In this document: positions 32,365 to 42,900 of the stretch, in pieces | Layout: the number at the start of each line of letters is the position of its first letter | How positions within the stretch are numbered: the stretch's first letter is position 1 | NCBI GenBank assembly: GCA_934045905.1 | Contig: OW203769.1 | Coordinates: 32,553,345-32,617,344, forward strand | Source of the DNA: Leuctra nigra | Taxonomy: Eukaryota; Arthropoda; Insecta; Plecoptera; Leuctridae | Length of the DNA stretch: 64,000 nucleotides | Direction: 5' to 3' | Program-made: the position numbers and the translations under genes | Notes under the pieces: model-generated | Seen by the model: the letters and a program-made list of their open reading frames with translations, nothing else | Told to the model about the DNA's origin: nothing | Databases searched by the model: none

Positions 32365-32892
32365 GGTGCTGCAAGCGTTAGCGATTTTGCTGCTTATTAC
32401 ATACACTTTTTGCGATACGATTGGAGACGAAATGGGTAGACCAAATTATTTGAAATTTTAATCGTGATTAGATAACAGACAGACTTAGGGTTGTCCCTTG
32501 GTAAATTTTTAATTTTTTGTTTAGTAAATTAGTAATAATTAGTGGATTTTTGGTGAAAAATTAGCTATTTTCTTGTCTCCCTGGGCGCCGTATAAAATTA
32601 AATTTCAAAAATGTGCCAAGGGATAACCCTAAGTTTGTCTTTTATCTAATCATGATTAAAATTTGAGATCAATTGGTTTACGGGTTTGGTCTCCAATCGT
32701 ATCGCAAATTTCATAGTTTTGCGCGGTTTTGTTGAAGAACCAGCGCCTAATTAGCAATGCAATAAGCAAAAATGAAAAAGTGCTACTAATATACAATCAG
32801 ACTGATCATGTGAACATCCTGTAAAAGTTACACTCACTTATGAAACAATTTTTCTCTCTCAATTTTCTAAAACGGCCGAGAATAGTATCACC
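32365..32892 (+). mobile_element. TTAA-family 529-bp MITE, copy C (528 bp)
   Basis: Ends GGTGCTGCAAGCG and AGTATCACC with TTAA at 32361-32364 and 32893-32896. Positions 32893-33745 are AT-rich; apart from a long-TIR-like fragment at about 32935-33010 (ACACGAAGTGTTTTTTATGG), nothing was recognised. Confidence 0.8.
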
Positions 32893-33745
32893 TTAACAAA
32901 TTTTTTGATATCAATACTTTTCAGTGCAGAATTTTTAGATGTCACATATTTTTTTTAGTGGAAGACACTTGGCTGGTATTTTTACACGAAGTGTTTTTTA
33001 TGGGGATATTTAAGTACATGAGATTGTCAATGAGATCTAGGTAGGTATACAAAGTTAACAATTGAAAATATGGAAATATGAATAAATGGACCTGTTGCGT
33101 AAAGTATGCTTACAAATACAAATGATTCAACACATATCTTGTATTCAAAGTATTCAAAGTACACATCATAATTCCAGAGGCAACCAGTCATACAGCTTTT
33201 CGCAGGTTATTTTATATTTTTAATGATTATAGTAAGATTATTTTGTAAGTTTAAATATATACTGTTCTCTTCTGTCTTCTTCTACCTAATGTTTTATATC
33301 TTTATATAAATATGTCCTTGCCACTGCCACTGAAGGTTGCACAGCGCCACGACTGACTGTCAAGTAGGTAATTGTGCTGTTTCCAGTGTTGCCAGATGCA
33401 GGGATATATCCCTGTTGGCAGGGAAATTTGGAGCAAAAAACGTCGCACAGTTCTGCAACTTAGCTAACGAAGCCTGTTGAATCACTACACATAATAGAAG
33501 TACAAAATAAAATTCAAAATGCATTTGTGTGTATGACATGCACGAACCTCAAATACCAGATTATATGGAAGTGGAAAATCATCTCCGTTAAGTCATACCT
33601 ATTAGTTGGCTTCTTTTGAAAGACCCATTTTTAAAAAAAACTCAAGTTCCGAATTTTTGATAAAATAATTACGGAACAGTAGTATTGTGTAAAAAAATTA
33701 ACTATTATCTATTACAATTCTCTACATAATTATTTTTTATCGTTA

Positions 33746-34330
33746 TTGAGCGAGCGTATCGATAGCGTCACCAAGGTACTCTCTTGGCACTTTCTCTGTG
33801 TTTTTTTTGTTTTTTTGTTGTTGTCACAGCCCAGATCAAACCGCACACCAATCGATCTGAAATTTTGCACACATACTAACGTAATCTATGCGGTCCCTGG
33901 GATCGTTTTTGAACGGGATCCAGTGATTGGTTCAATTTTTTTAAAAATTGTCTTTCGATTGGTTGGTCCGATCAATTTGAAATTTTGCAAAGTCATTGCA
34001 GCCAAAATTATCCCCATTTGTACCTACAAAGTTTCAGCCAAATCCTCATATTAATTAAAGTTTAAAACCATATTTCCTGTGATTTTTTAAATTTAAACTA
34101 GAACCGATTGATCGATCGCATGGTCATTGGGACCAAAATTTTAGGTATTTTTGCCAATTTGAAGACTAATCTATAGTTATTTTCAAAAGTTATTGTCATT
34201 TTAAGGAAATTTTATTATATAATCTTGAAATATTAGACCAGCCAAGCAGTCCACAATTTACATTAAAATGAAATCATTTTTGAGCTAGCGCATAAAATCG
34301 GATGCAGTACAAAGGCCAAATCCTCTAATT
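33746..34330 (+). mobile_element. Helitron-like copy, 5' part
   Basis: It starts TTGAGCGAGCGTATCG, with GTACTCTCTTGGCACTTTCT and CTGTG, and continues through family body sequence. No CTAGT end is seen before a new 5' end at 34901, so it is probably truncated. Confidence 0.55.
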
Positions 34331-34900
34331 GGTTTAAGTATAAATAATATCTTCCGATTGGTCGACAATCAAAATGTTCCGATTTAGTTCTATTTTTGTA
34401 TGGTGATCAAGACCAACATGATCTTAACTTTTACACATTGTAAGCTCAATCAGTCAATTATTAATTGCCGTTTTACGAGTTTAGTTAGAAATTTAAAAAA
34501 ATATCGATTTAAATGTAATTGCACAGTAAGCTACTTCCGGGGTAATGAAAAAAATGCAATTTCTTTATTGACGCCAACACCTTTGCGCAAATGACACGTT
34601 GAAGTAGTAAAAAATAAGATTTGATCCATAAATAAGTAATAAGTAGGTTTATTTGCTCATACAAACTTCCAATAATGTAATAAGTACTTGAACAGTTTGC
34701 GTCTTAACTTTAACAAAGCAAAACATGTGATAAAACTTCTGTGATGCAACAAAGTTGTGACAGATTCTTCGTGGTGTTCATCAGTCGAGAGACAACAATG
34801 GGCGTCTAAATGGGATGACAAGGGGGGGGGGGGGGGGGTAGGTTTTGTTTGCCCTCTCCGTACTGACACTATCGGGTTCCTTGACTTCGCCTTGCTTCAT
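34331..34900. other. AT-rich stretch with poly-G run
   Basis: No gene recognised. A G-run lies at about 34819-34838, and Helitron-like body fragments (AAGACCAACAT, CAATCAGTCAA) occur at 34400-34460. Confidence 0.4.
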
Positions 34901-35995
34901 CAAGCGAGCGTAGTGAGCGTCTCCACTTGAAACTTATGGCTCGAATCTCTGTTTTTGTGTGTATTTGTGCATTTGGCGTCTCCTGCTAAACGAAGTAATG
35001 GATCAGGCCATTTTTTTCACACAACTTAAATTACTATTCTCGTTATGGTCAAAATGATTTTCAGCAAGTTCGCTCCATTGGTTGCATCGGAAACTTGATG
35101 TGTAGTTATAGTTAGCTTGGCAATGGGGATGAAGGAAACTCTGTGTATATAACTGCAATAGTTTGACCGATCATCACCAAATTTTGCAAGGTCATGTGTA
35201 CCAGCATTATAAGTGATTTTTTACAAATCTGTAATGAGCTTCAAGAGTAATAAACATTTTACTGACATTTGTATACTTAATTTAAAACGGCCTATAGCCA
35301 CACCACCATTTGACCTATCAAATGGTCTTTGATTAATCTGATCAATCAAACTCATATTTTGCATGGTCGTTCAGACCAACATTGTCTCTTATTTTACAAA
35401 TTTTCAGCCCTACCAGTCAAGAACATAGATGCACTTATTGACAGTTTTAATAACTGTCAGAAATGACATTTCAAAACAGAAATTCCACTGCATTCTGGGT
35501 TGCTCTATGTAGCAAAGCAAAGTTTATAGATGGCTATTCTCAATATCAATGTAAGACAGATTCTTTTATTAGTGGATCATATTGCAATACATAATGTAGT
35601 CAAAATGTAATGTAGGTATTTCATATACATAGGTATAGGTATACCTTATCTAAAATAATTTATTTTACGATATGGATTGTGTTTCACAGTTATGAAAACA
35701 ACGTTTTGACTAGATAGCATCATATTTTACACACTTCCAGCCCAATCGGTCAAGAATTTACAGACTTATTGCTGTTTTAAGTGTTTGAATATCTGTCCAA
35801 AGAGATCGATGGAAAAATATCAGTACAATAATCTGTTATTTAATTGATCCAGAGTGTTTATGAAAAGTTGCAAGGAAAATTGGTAATAAATAATGAATAG
35901 TTAGTTATCTTTGATTGAATGGATCGTGCTTGATTGGCGATGTCGTGCGTGTCGGTGCTCGCTCATCAACGCGTTACACCGAGCGTTTTCCTAGT
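34901..35995 (+). mobile_element. Helitron-like element, diverged full copy
   Basis: It starts CAAGCGAGCGTAGTGAGCG and ends with CGCTCATCAACGCGTTACAC, CGAGCG and TTTTCCTAGT at 35995. The hairpin stem has one substitution. Confidence 0.6.
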
Positions 35996-36214
35996 AACAG
36001 AATATTGTGATGTACGTGGAATACCACAGCATCTGGCATATTTATTGATTGTAGTAATGATATATAAATCCACTAATATTCTGTCATACAATTTCTTGTC
36101 CGTCACATATCATGTACACGTAACTGTAGTGTTGTATGTTCAATAACAAACAACAACTGTTGACAGAGTATAAAGGAGCAAGATCTTGACAGTGAGGGGA
36201 GATCATCCAGAAAG

Positions 36215-36402
36215 AGGCTTAGAAAGATCATTCTTGGGATTAAGGTCGAATCACTGCACAACGATTATTGGATCAATCGCCAAGTCCTTTTGTAAAGTAT
36301 TTATCGGTGTTTATACTTTTATTTCAAGAATACGATTAAATATTTGGAAATGTCATTGACTTGGCTGCCTTTTTTACACGGAGTGTTTTTTCTGGGATAT
36401 TA
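36215..36402 (-). mobile_element. Fragment of the long-TIR element
   Basis: Contains CGCCAAGTCCTTTTGTAAAG, AATATTTGGAAATGTCATTG and TTTTTTACACGGAGTGTTTT, which match the right arm of 41577-42674. The middle part of that arm is deleted. Positions 36403-36893 show nothing recognised. Confidence 0.6.
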
Positions 36403-36896
36403 GATTACTGTGAATAAAGAAAATAATAATACATATCATTATTTTAAGAGCGAAGTTAAGCCAGTGTTAACATAAGTGGTACAGTGTCAAGCAACTATAT
36501 GTGAATAAATGGCAAAGTTTACAATGTAAAATTACGACTAATGGAGAGAGAAAACTTTTATTTAATAAACAAAACACTGTCATCAGACATGACTGCCACT
36601 AGGACACAGTATAGTAAAATAATTAATTAATTGAAATTGAGAATAATAAATGACTAATGGCTAATATTATAACTAATATTGATTATAAAGATGATTACGC
36701 AAAATGGAAATGAATTTATTGACTAAATTGTTATTTATTGCATAAATGGACTTATTGATTGACAATAAGGAACAAAAACATATGGATAATTAGAGTAATA
36801 ATAACAAAGACAATAGTAACAGATACTTGAAGGAATTGATCAAGATTAAATTAAATTACAAGGTAGGTATGTAAAGTAAAGTATAAAGTAAAGTAA

Positions 36897-37051
36897 GGCC
36901 CGGTATTACCAAAGTTAAATATGCTGGATTAACTAACTTTTGGATTAAATTCAACTGTTTCTGTCATTTTGAGGTATCTGATTGGCTGTGCCGCCAATTA
37001 AATCCAATATTTAGTTAATCCGGCTCAGATTAACTTTGGTAATACGGGCCC
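36897..37051. mobile_element. PIF/Harbinger-like MITE, 155 bp
   Basis: Ends GGCCCGGTATTACCAAAGTT / AACTTTGGTAATACGGGCCC flanked by TAA at 36894-36896 and 37052-37054. Same family as 184-339, opposite orientation (shared GCCAATCAGATACCTCAAAA). Confidence 0.78.
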
Positions 37052-37297
37052 TAAAATCGTCTTTTTTTGATACGGCGAGATTAAGCACTGACGGCTTTTC
37101 TTCCACCTTCCATCTTCCACCTAATGTGCGTCTGTAGTAACTTCTACTAGGTACCTACTTATCTACCATATATATTATTTAATTAGCTCTATTTCTCTCC
37201 AGAAACATTTTTTTTAAGAAGTGGTTTAAAATTTAAATAGCTTTTGTGCTGTACGCTGCGCATAGAGTTTGAGATCTCAATATAATATTTCACTGCA

Positions 37298-37748
37298 TTA
37301 AAATGAAAATGATCTTTGGAATAAATTCGTATGGTGTGAATGTGAAGAGAGTTTATTTTTACCACGTGTGTTTACTGAATGAATGTCTTTTCTTTTAGTG
37401 AGTTTGCTATGGAGGTATTCTGGTTGTCCAGTTTCTAGGATTTTATTGACTAGGTTGCATATATGTAAATTACGTCTTTCCTGGAGTTTGAGCCAGCCAG
37501 CTTCTGCATAATGGCAGGAAATATGATTTGGTCTCTTTAAGACAGGATCGTAGCGTCTAATGTTTAATGCGAAGCGTAGGCAAGAGTTTTGCGCAGTTTG
37601 GAGTCTTTTAGCGCTCACACTATCAAGACAGTTTCCATAGATAACGTCGCCGTTATCAGAGATTATTCATGATTCAACAAGCAGGAATTTAACTTTTCGT
37701 GACAGAATATTTTTAAATTGTACAAGTTTTTTAATTTGGAATAGCATG
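37298..37748 (-). pseudogene. Older LINE fragment, reverse transcriptase C-terminal part
   Basis: The minus-strand translation contains GDVIYGNCLD and RLQTAQNSCLRFALNIRRYD, the thumb region of Jockey/CR1-type reverse transcriptases, then KLQERRNLHICNLVNKILET. There is an in-frame stop upstream of this core. Its upstream part appears to continue at 39143-39292, with the LINE at 37749-39142 inserted between. Confidence 0.72.
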
Positions 37749-39142
37749 ATTCCTTGTGTTCATAAATGATATTGCAGACAATGCTCCATGTAATATTAGG
37801 TTATACGCTGATGATTGTATCTTGTACCAGGAAGTAACAGACATCGCTGATTGTGTTACCCTTCAAGAGAATGTAAATACTACTTTGTTATGGATAGAAG
37901 CAAATGGCATGAGGTTAAATGTTAAAAAAACACAATTTGTATCATTCAATTTGTCCAGTACAAGATCAATAGACTATGTATACAAAATAGATAATGTAGT
38001 AATCCCAAAGTCCAGCACATGTAAATATCTAGGAATAACATTCAGTTCTAGGCTTTCATGGGATAACCATATAAGAAATATTGTATCAAAATCATTTAAA
38101 GTTCTGTATTTTGTGATGCGCAATCTTAAAGGTGGGTCAGTTCTTGCCCGAGAGAAGGCATACCTTTCAATTGTTCGGCCTCTCCTTGAGTACGGCAGTA
38201 TAATATGGTCACCACATCAACAAAATCACATCGACCTGATAAACAAAGTACAACGTAAAGCTGCCAGATTTGTAAGTTGGAACTTTGATAGGTTTACAAG
38301 TAACACATTGCTACAGGAGCACCTTAAGTGGGAACCTCTGTCCACCCGCAGAAACAAAGCCCTCATGTGCGGTATGTACAAAGCCGTAACAAACCACCCA
38401 GGCTGGGCGGATCTGCGGAGTCATCTACCATTGCCACAACGCACTGGGGGCAGACAGGATCACCATTACAAGATTGGTTTGCCGAGATACGTCACCACTC
38501 CAGGTCTTCATTCCCTTCTTGGCAGGGGCATCCGCATATGGAACTCGATGCCATTAAAAAATCTTCCGGATTCAATATTAGAATTCAAAGCAATGTTAGA
38601 AGTACTCATGGAAAAGGATGATGATAAAACTGACTCCAATTGCTCCATTGAGCAGATACTTTTCGAAGACCTTCAACCCAAGGAACTTAAAGAACAGCTA
38701 GAAAGAAGAAATCTGTCAACCACAGGCGACAAAATCACCACCACAATCAAACTAGCTGCTGCAATGATTAAAGAAAAGAAAAATATTTCCAAGTTTAAAT
38801 TTATTATTAGGAGGTATTCATAATGATTAGTTGTCTATCATTTTATCTATCTATCTGTTTATGTCTATTTATCTGAAAGCAAAGGTATTTCCGTAGTTTT
38901 AAGGTGCCATAGAACATTCGCATTTATCTATCCATTTATGGTGTTGTAACTCTGTCAGAGATGTCAGAATATGTCCTAGATATACTCGCATCTATCCGTT
39001 TGATATTATTGTAACTCTGTCAAATTGTATTGTATTGTCACTGTAATGTATGACAATTATGTACGACGAATTGATATGAAGTGTTGTTTGCCACCAAATG
39101 TAAATTTAAAGCAGACCAATAAATTGAATTGAATTGAATTGA
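37749..39142 (+). mobile_element. 5'-truncated non-LTR retrotransposon insertion
   Basis: It begins abruptly inside the reverse transcriptase palm (FLVFINDI), runs through a stop at 38821-38823 and a 3' UTR of about 310 bp, and ends in repeated GAATT units (about 39125-39142), a microsatellite-type tail typical of CR1-like elements. It lies inside an antisense LINE. Confidence 0.8.
37756..38823 (+). pseudogene. LINE reverse transcriptase C-terminal half with SAP-like tail
   Basis: About 355 residues remain open. The catalytic box reads LYADDCILYQ near the start, followed by GMRLNVKKTQFVSF, the thumb, and RPLLEYGSIIWSPHQ with LINKVQRKAARFV. The last 60 residues contain LQPKELKEQLERRNLSTTGD then KITTTIKLAAAMI, which fits the SAP motif pattern (Leu-x2-Leu-x2-Leu, Gly, then a second helix). 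The N-terminal endonuclease and fingers are absent because of 5' truncation, so this copy cannot be autonomous. The intact frame suggests recent insertion. Confidence 0.82.
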
Positions 39143-39292
39143 TGATTGCAGAAGGGTTGACGTATGCTTTTTAAAACGTAGGGTATAGAGGAGTTGAAGT
39201 GTAGACCCAAATTTCTTACATTTTCTACAATAGGTTACACCTTTTGATCCACCAGAATATCTGTGTTCTCTTTTGGATGAAATTAAGTCCAC
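39143..39292 (-). pseudogene. Older LINE fragment, upstream part
   Basis: The minus-strand reading has FGSTLQLLYTLRFKKHTSTL, which resembles the region before the reverse transcriptase thumb. It probably continues into 37748-37298 if the inserted LINE is removed. The element is decayed and the frame uncertain. Confidence 0.45.
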
Positions 39293-39838
39293 TGCGATTG
39301 CTAAAGTGGATTACCATAAACATTCCATGATCGAGCTTCAGAAGACGGCGATATTAGGAACAGCTTATATTATTAGGAGATTTATGTAGAGATTTTCAGT
39401 GTCACTTTTAGATGTCAATTTTAGCTTCTTTTCACAAATTATTGAATTTTATACTGTATTGTAAAATGTTGGCACCCAAGTGTTTTGGGTGATTGCCGGT
39501 GCCATACATTATGAAACCAAAATGTAAATTGTAGTAATTTTCATTTGTGAATAAAATAAAATAAAAATAATAGTACAGTTGGCCAGGGGGGAAGAGGCAG
39601 TCCGTCACAATTTCGATACTTTTTGAATAAGCAAGAACTGCTACTGATTGTGTCGCAGTAGGTATTTTTCTAATTAATAATTGAATGACGCAAATATATT
39701 TTATGAAAGCATTAAAAATTATAATTAAGACATAAATATTAATGGCAGCTTTAGGATTACGAATGGAAATATTCTATTGTACTTAAGTAAGTAATTAATA
39801 AATTTAATTGTAATTAAATTGAAATAACTATATATTTA

Positions 39839-39895
39839 TGACGTCAAATATAGTTAATATAGGCCGGGGGAAGTTCAATTGATATCCAGTTCAGA
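39839..39895 (+). promoter_or_regulatory. Possible lectin promoter with CRE
   Basis: A perfect TGACGTCA at 39839-39846, TTAATATA at 39854-39861, a GGGGGAAGTTC stretch that partly resembles an insect Rel/NF-kB site, and CCAGTTCAG at about 39886 as a possible initiator about 30 bp after the TATA-like box. The start codon follows at 39923. Motif-based only. Confidence 0.4.
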
Positions 39896-39922
39896 TCCAG
39901 GAAGTCAGAAGTCGCAAGCAAA

Positions 39923-39977
39923 ATGAACTTGCTGTTCTTGACATGCGCCACGACTGCGATGATGATTATAACATCTG
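39923..39977 (+). CDS. Lectin exon 1: signal peptide
   Basis: ATG at 39923; 18 codons plus one base before GTAACT. Hydrophobic signal sequence. I end the exon here, although the frame stays open to 40195, because the next exon fits in phase and restores family sequence. Confidence 0.75.
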
Positions 39978-42900
39978 GTAACTATCAGCACGATATGCAT
40001 TCAAACCAAATATATTACAACCACTCTGTAGACTGTTTTACTCGCAACCCAAACCCGTCAGACGTGCCTATACTTGATTTGGCAGGCTATTTGACTTCTC
40101 TTGGCCATTCTATATGTAAAACCAACAAAAGATTTTCACCAATCTCTCTGATTGTGCCACATAGTTTTTTAAGATTTCTCTATTGCATTGTTTAATTTTT
40201 AGTCCATTCCAACAAACTTGACAATAATGTTCCATTAATTTTTCTCTGTCTTCTTTGCGTAATTTGTAGGGACGGCGCAAGACGAGGGGGCGTGTCCCCC
40301 AATTCGTTTCAAAATAACTAATTACAAGAACGAAACCGGCCACTTAATCAATGAGGTATGTCACATTTACTCCTGAAATTAACCATGTACCTATACTATT
40401 TGCATGCGTGATTCTAGCAGATACAATTCATTGTCGCCTTCCTTCCTTGCGACTATTAGAAAACCATTCAGGTTATTATTATTATTTCGTATGGTTTATT
40501 ACAGTTACAATAAAGTTACAAAAATTGGTAATATAAAACACAAATGAAAGGACATAATTATCATAATAAGAAATCAATGTAAAACATAAAAAAATATTGC
40601 TGTTCTGGCAGAAGCTTCTACAGCCGCACATCTAGATCTTCAAGCCACCTGAGGGCCTCCGGAGTGAGATCGCAGATGTCTCGAAGAGATCCTGTGAATC
40701 TGCGTAGTGGACACTCAGTGGCGATGTGGAACGCAGATTGCACAGGGTGTCCACAATCACACTCCGGAGACTCTCAGGCCCCACTTGTGCATCATCTGCC
40801 CGCATCGGCCGTGCCCAGTCCTCAGCCTATTCAATGTGGCCCATTCCCTCCGAGGAAGCTCAAATCCAGGCTGCTCGATGATGGGATCTTGAACCAATGC
40901 GTGGACGTCAGGATTATCTGAAGACCACTCTTCTGTCCACGCAGCGTCAACGTCAAATCCCTTCTCTGACAGAGCATTGGCCAATTTCCAGGGAGGATGC
41001 CTCGATTTGAGTCTTTGCCTCTCTGTTGCGGTGGTAAATTTGTGAACAGGAAGTTCTGGATTTGTCAGGCACTTCTCCCATTGTTTAACCAAGGCCCCTT
41101 GTCGTCGCAGATGAGGTGGCGGAATATTGCTGAGAACTGGGAGCCATTGAAGGGGAGTCGATCTCGTAGTGCCAGATATTATGCGCATGGTGATGTTCAG
41201 TTTTGAGTCCAGAGTTTTTGTATGATGACTGTTGACCCAAACAGGCGCACAATACTCCGCCGCAGAATACACCAGTGCAAGTGCCGATATCCTCAATGTA
41301 GAGGTACTGGCTCCCCAACTCGTGCCAGCAAGTTTCTGATTGATGTTGTTTCTTATATTTATCTTAGCAGCAATGTTGTTGATATGGTGTTTAAATGTGA
41401 AACAGGTAAAACAGGTTTAAAAGAATCTAAAAGATTCAGCAATCAATGTTAGTAAATCATCCACTTTGAAGTTCAAAACACTATTTTATGAGTTCAAAGA
41501 TTTTCATGTCACGTATACAATTACCTGCCCTCTTTTCCCATGATTGAATTCTGTCTAAGATGCCTTGCAATATCTATCCCAGAAAAAAACACTCCGTGTA
41601 AAAAAGGCAGCCAAGTCTCTTTACTTTAAAAAAATTCAACACCGAAAAGGAGTGATATCAAAAAAGGAGCCAAGTCAATGACATTTCCAAATATTTAATC
41701 GTATTTTTGAAATAAAAGAATAAACACCGAGAAATACTTTACAAAAGGACTTGGCGCATCGTTTTTTTAAAGACCTCATTCAATACTAAAAGTGGAAAGA
41801 AATTTCCACTTAAATTTCTACAAGTAGGTACATTTTCCTCTTTCTATTAGAGCCAGAAACTATGAATCAAGCTACTTTTAGTAATGGCTATTTTATAGTT
41901 TTGTCAATGGCGATAGTAGAAAGATTTCATGCTGTAATAGATAAGTAATATAAGGGTGGAAGAATTAAATAACAATTGGAAGTGGGCTCATACATATTCT
42001 TATAGCACTGTTAATATGGTGATATTAGAAGGGTATCTTTTCATAATTTGATCTTGACTGAAGGAAATCATGAAACGTTGTCAAATAATTACGAACTGTC
42101 TTTGGAACACTATTATATATTTTTGAAGTGTCAAGTGTATAAAGTTAAAATTTTTAATAGAAATTCAATGTGACTATGTACTTTGTGAAATGTTTTGTTA
42201 TAAAATGTGGATTAATAGAAATGTATTTCATGATGAGAAGGTTTAACGCATGAGACTTAATTATGTTGACCACGAAACAATATTACGAAGATAACTAACT
42301 ATTGTGTATTTATAGAAAACATAGGCAACAAGTTTTATCGCGTACGTACATATTCTAATAGATAATATTTTACAGTAGGTATATGTATAATATGTAATTG
42401 AAAGATGTTTCCCTATTATTCTAAAAATTCTAAATTACGGTTGTATATCAATGGCATATGCTTATGAATCAAAAAATGAATTTAAAAAACGATGCGCCAA
42501 GTCCTTTTGTAAAGTATTTCTCGGTGTTTATTCTTTTATTTCAAAAATACGATTAAATATTTGGAAATGTCATTGACTTGGCTCCTTTTTTGATATCACT
42601 CCTTTTCGGTGTTGAATTTTTTTAAAGTAAAGAGACTTGGCTGCCTTTTTTACACGGAGTGTTTTTTTCTGGGATATCACTTCTTTTGTTAGTTTATTCA
42701 TACAGCTTGTAGCACATGTCCGAGCAGGGACTAATTTCTTTAAAAAAATACGCCTCAACCGATTTGCTTACTACTACGAAAAGTTGCGTTTGGTATAAGA
42801 TGAAAATGATTATCCAAGAAGAATAGCTTAAGTTTCGTTATAATCGATCCAACCGTTTTCGATATATGACGTCACTTCCGGTTTTGAAATAGCGGCCGAA

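Noticed and set aside
39923..40195. 90-residue secreted peptide encoded by a single exon
   Set aside because: The first 18 codons make a signal peptide, but GTAACT after codon 18 and an in-phase exon at 40270 reconstruct the known lectin N-terminus, which is more economical.
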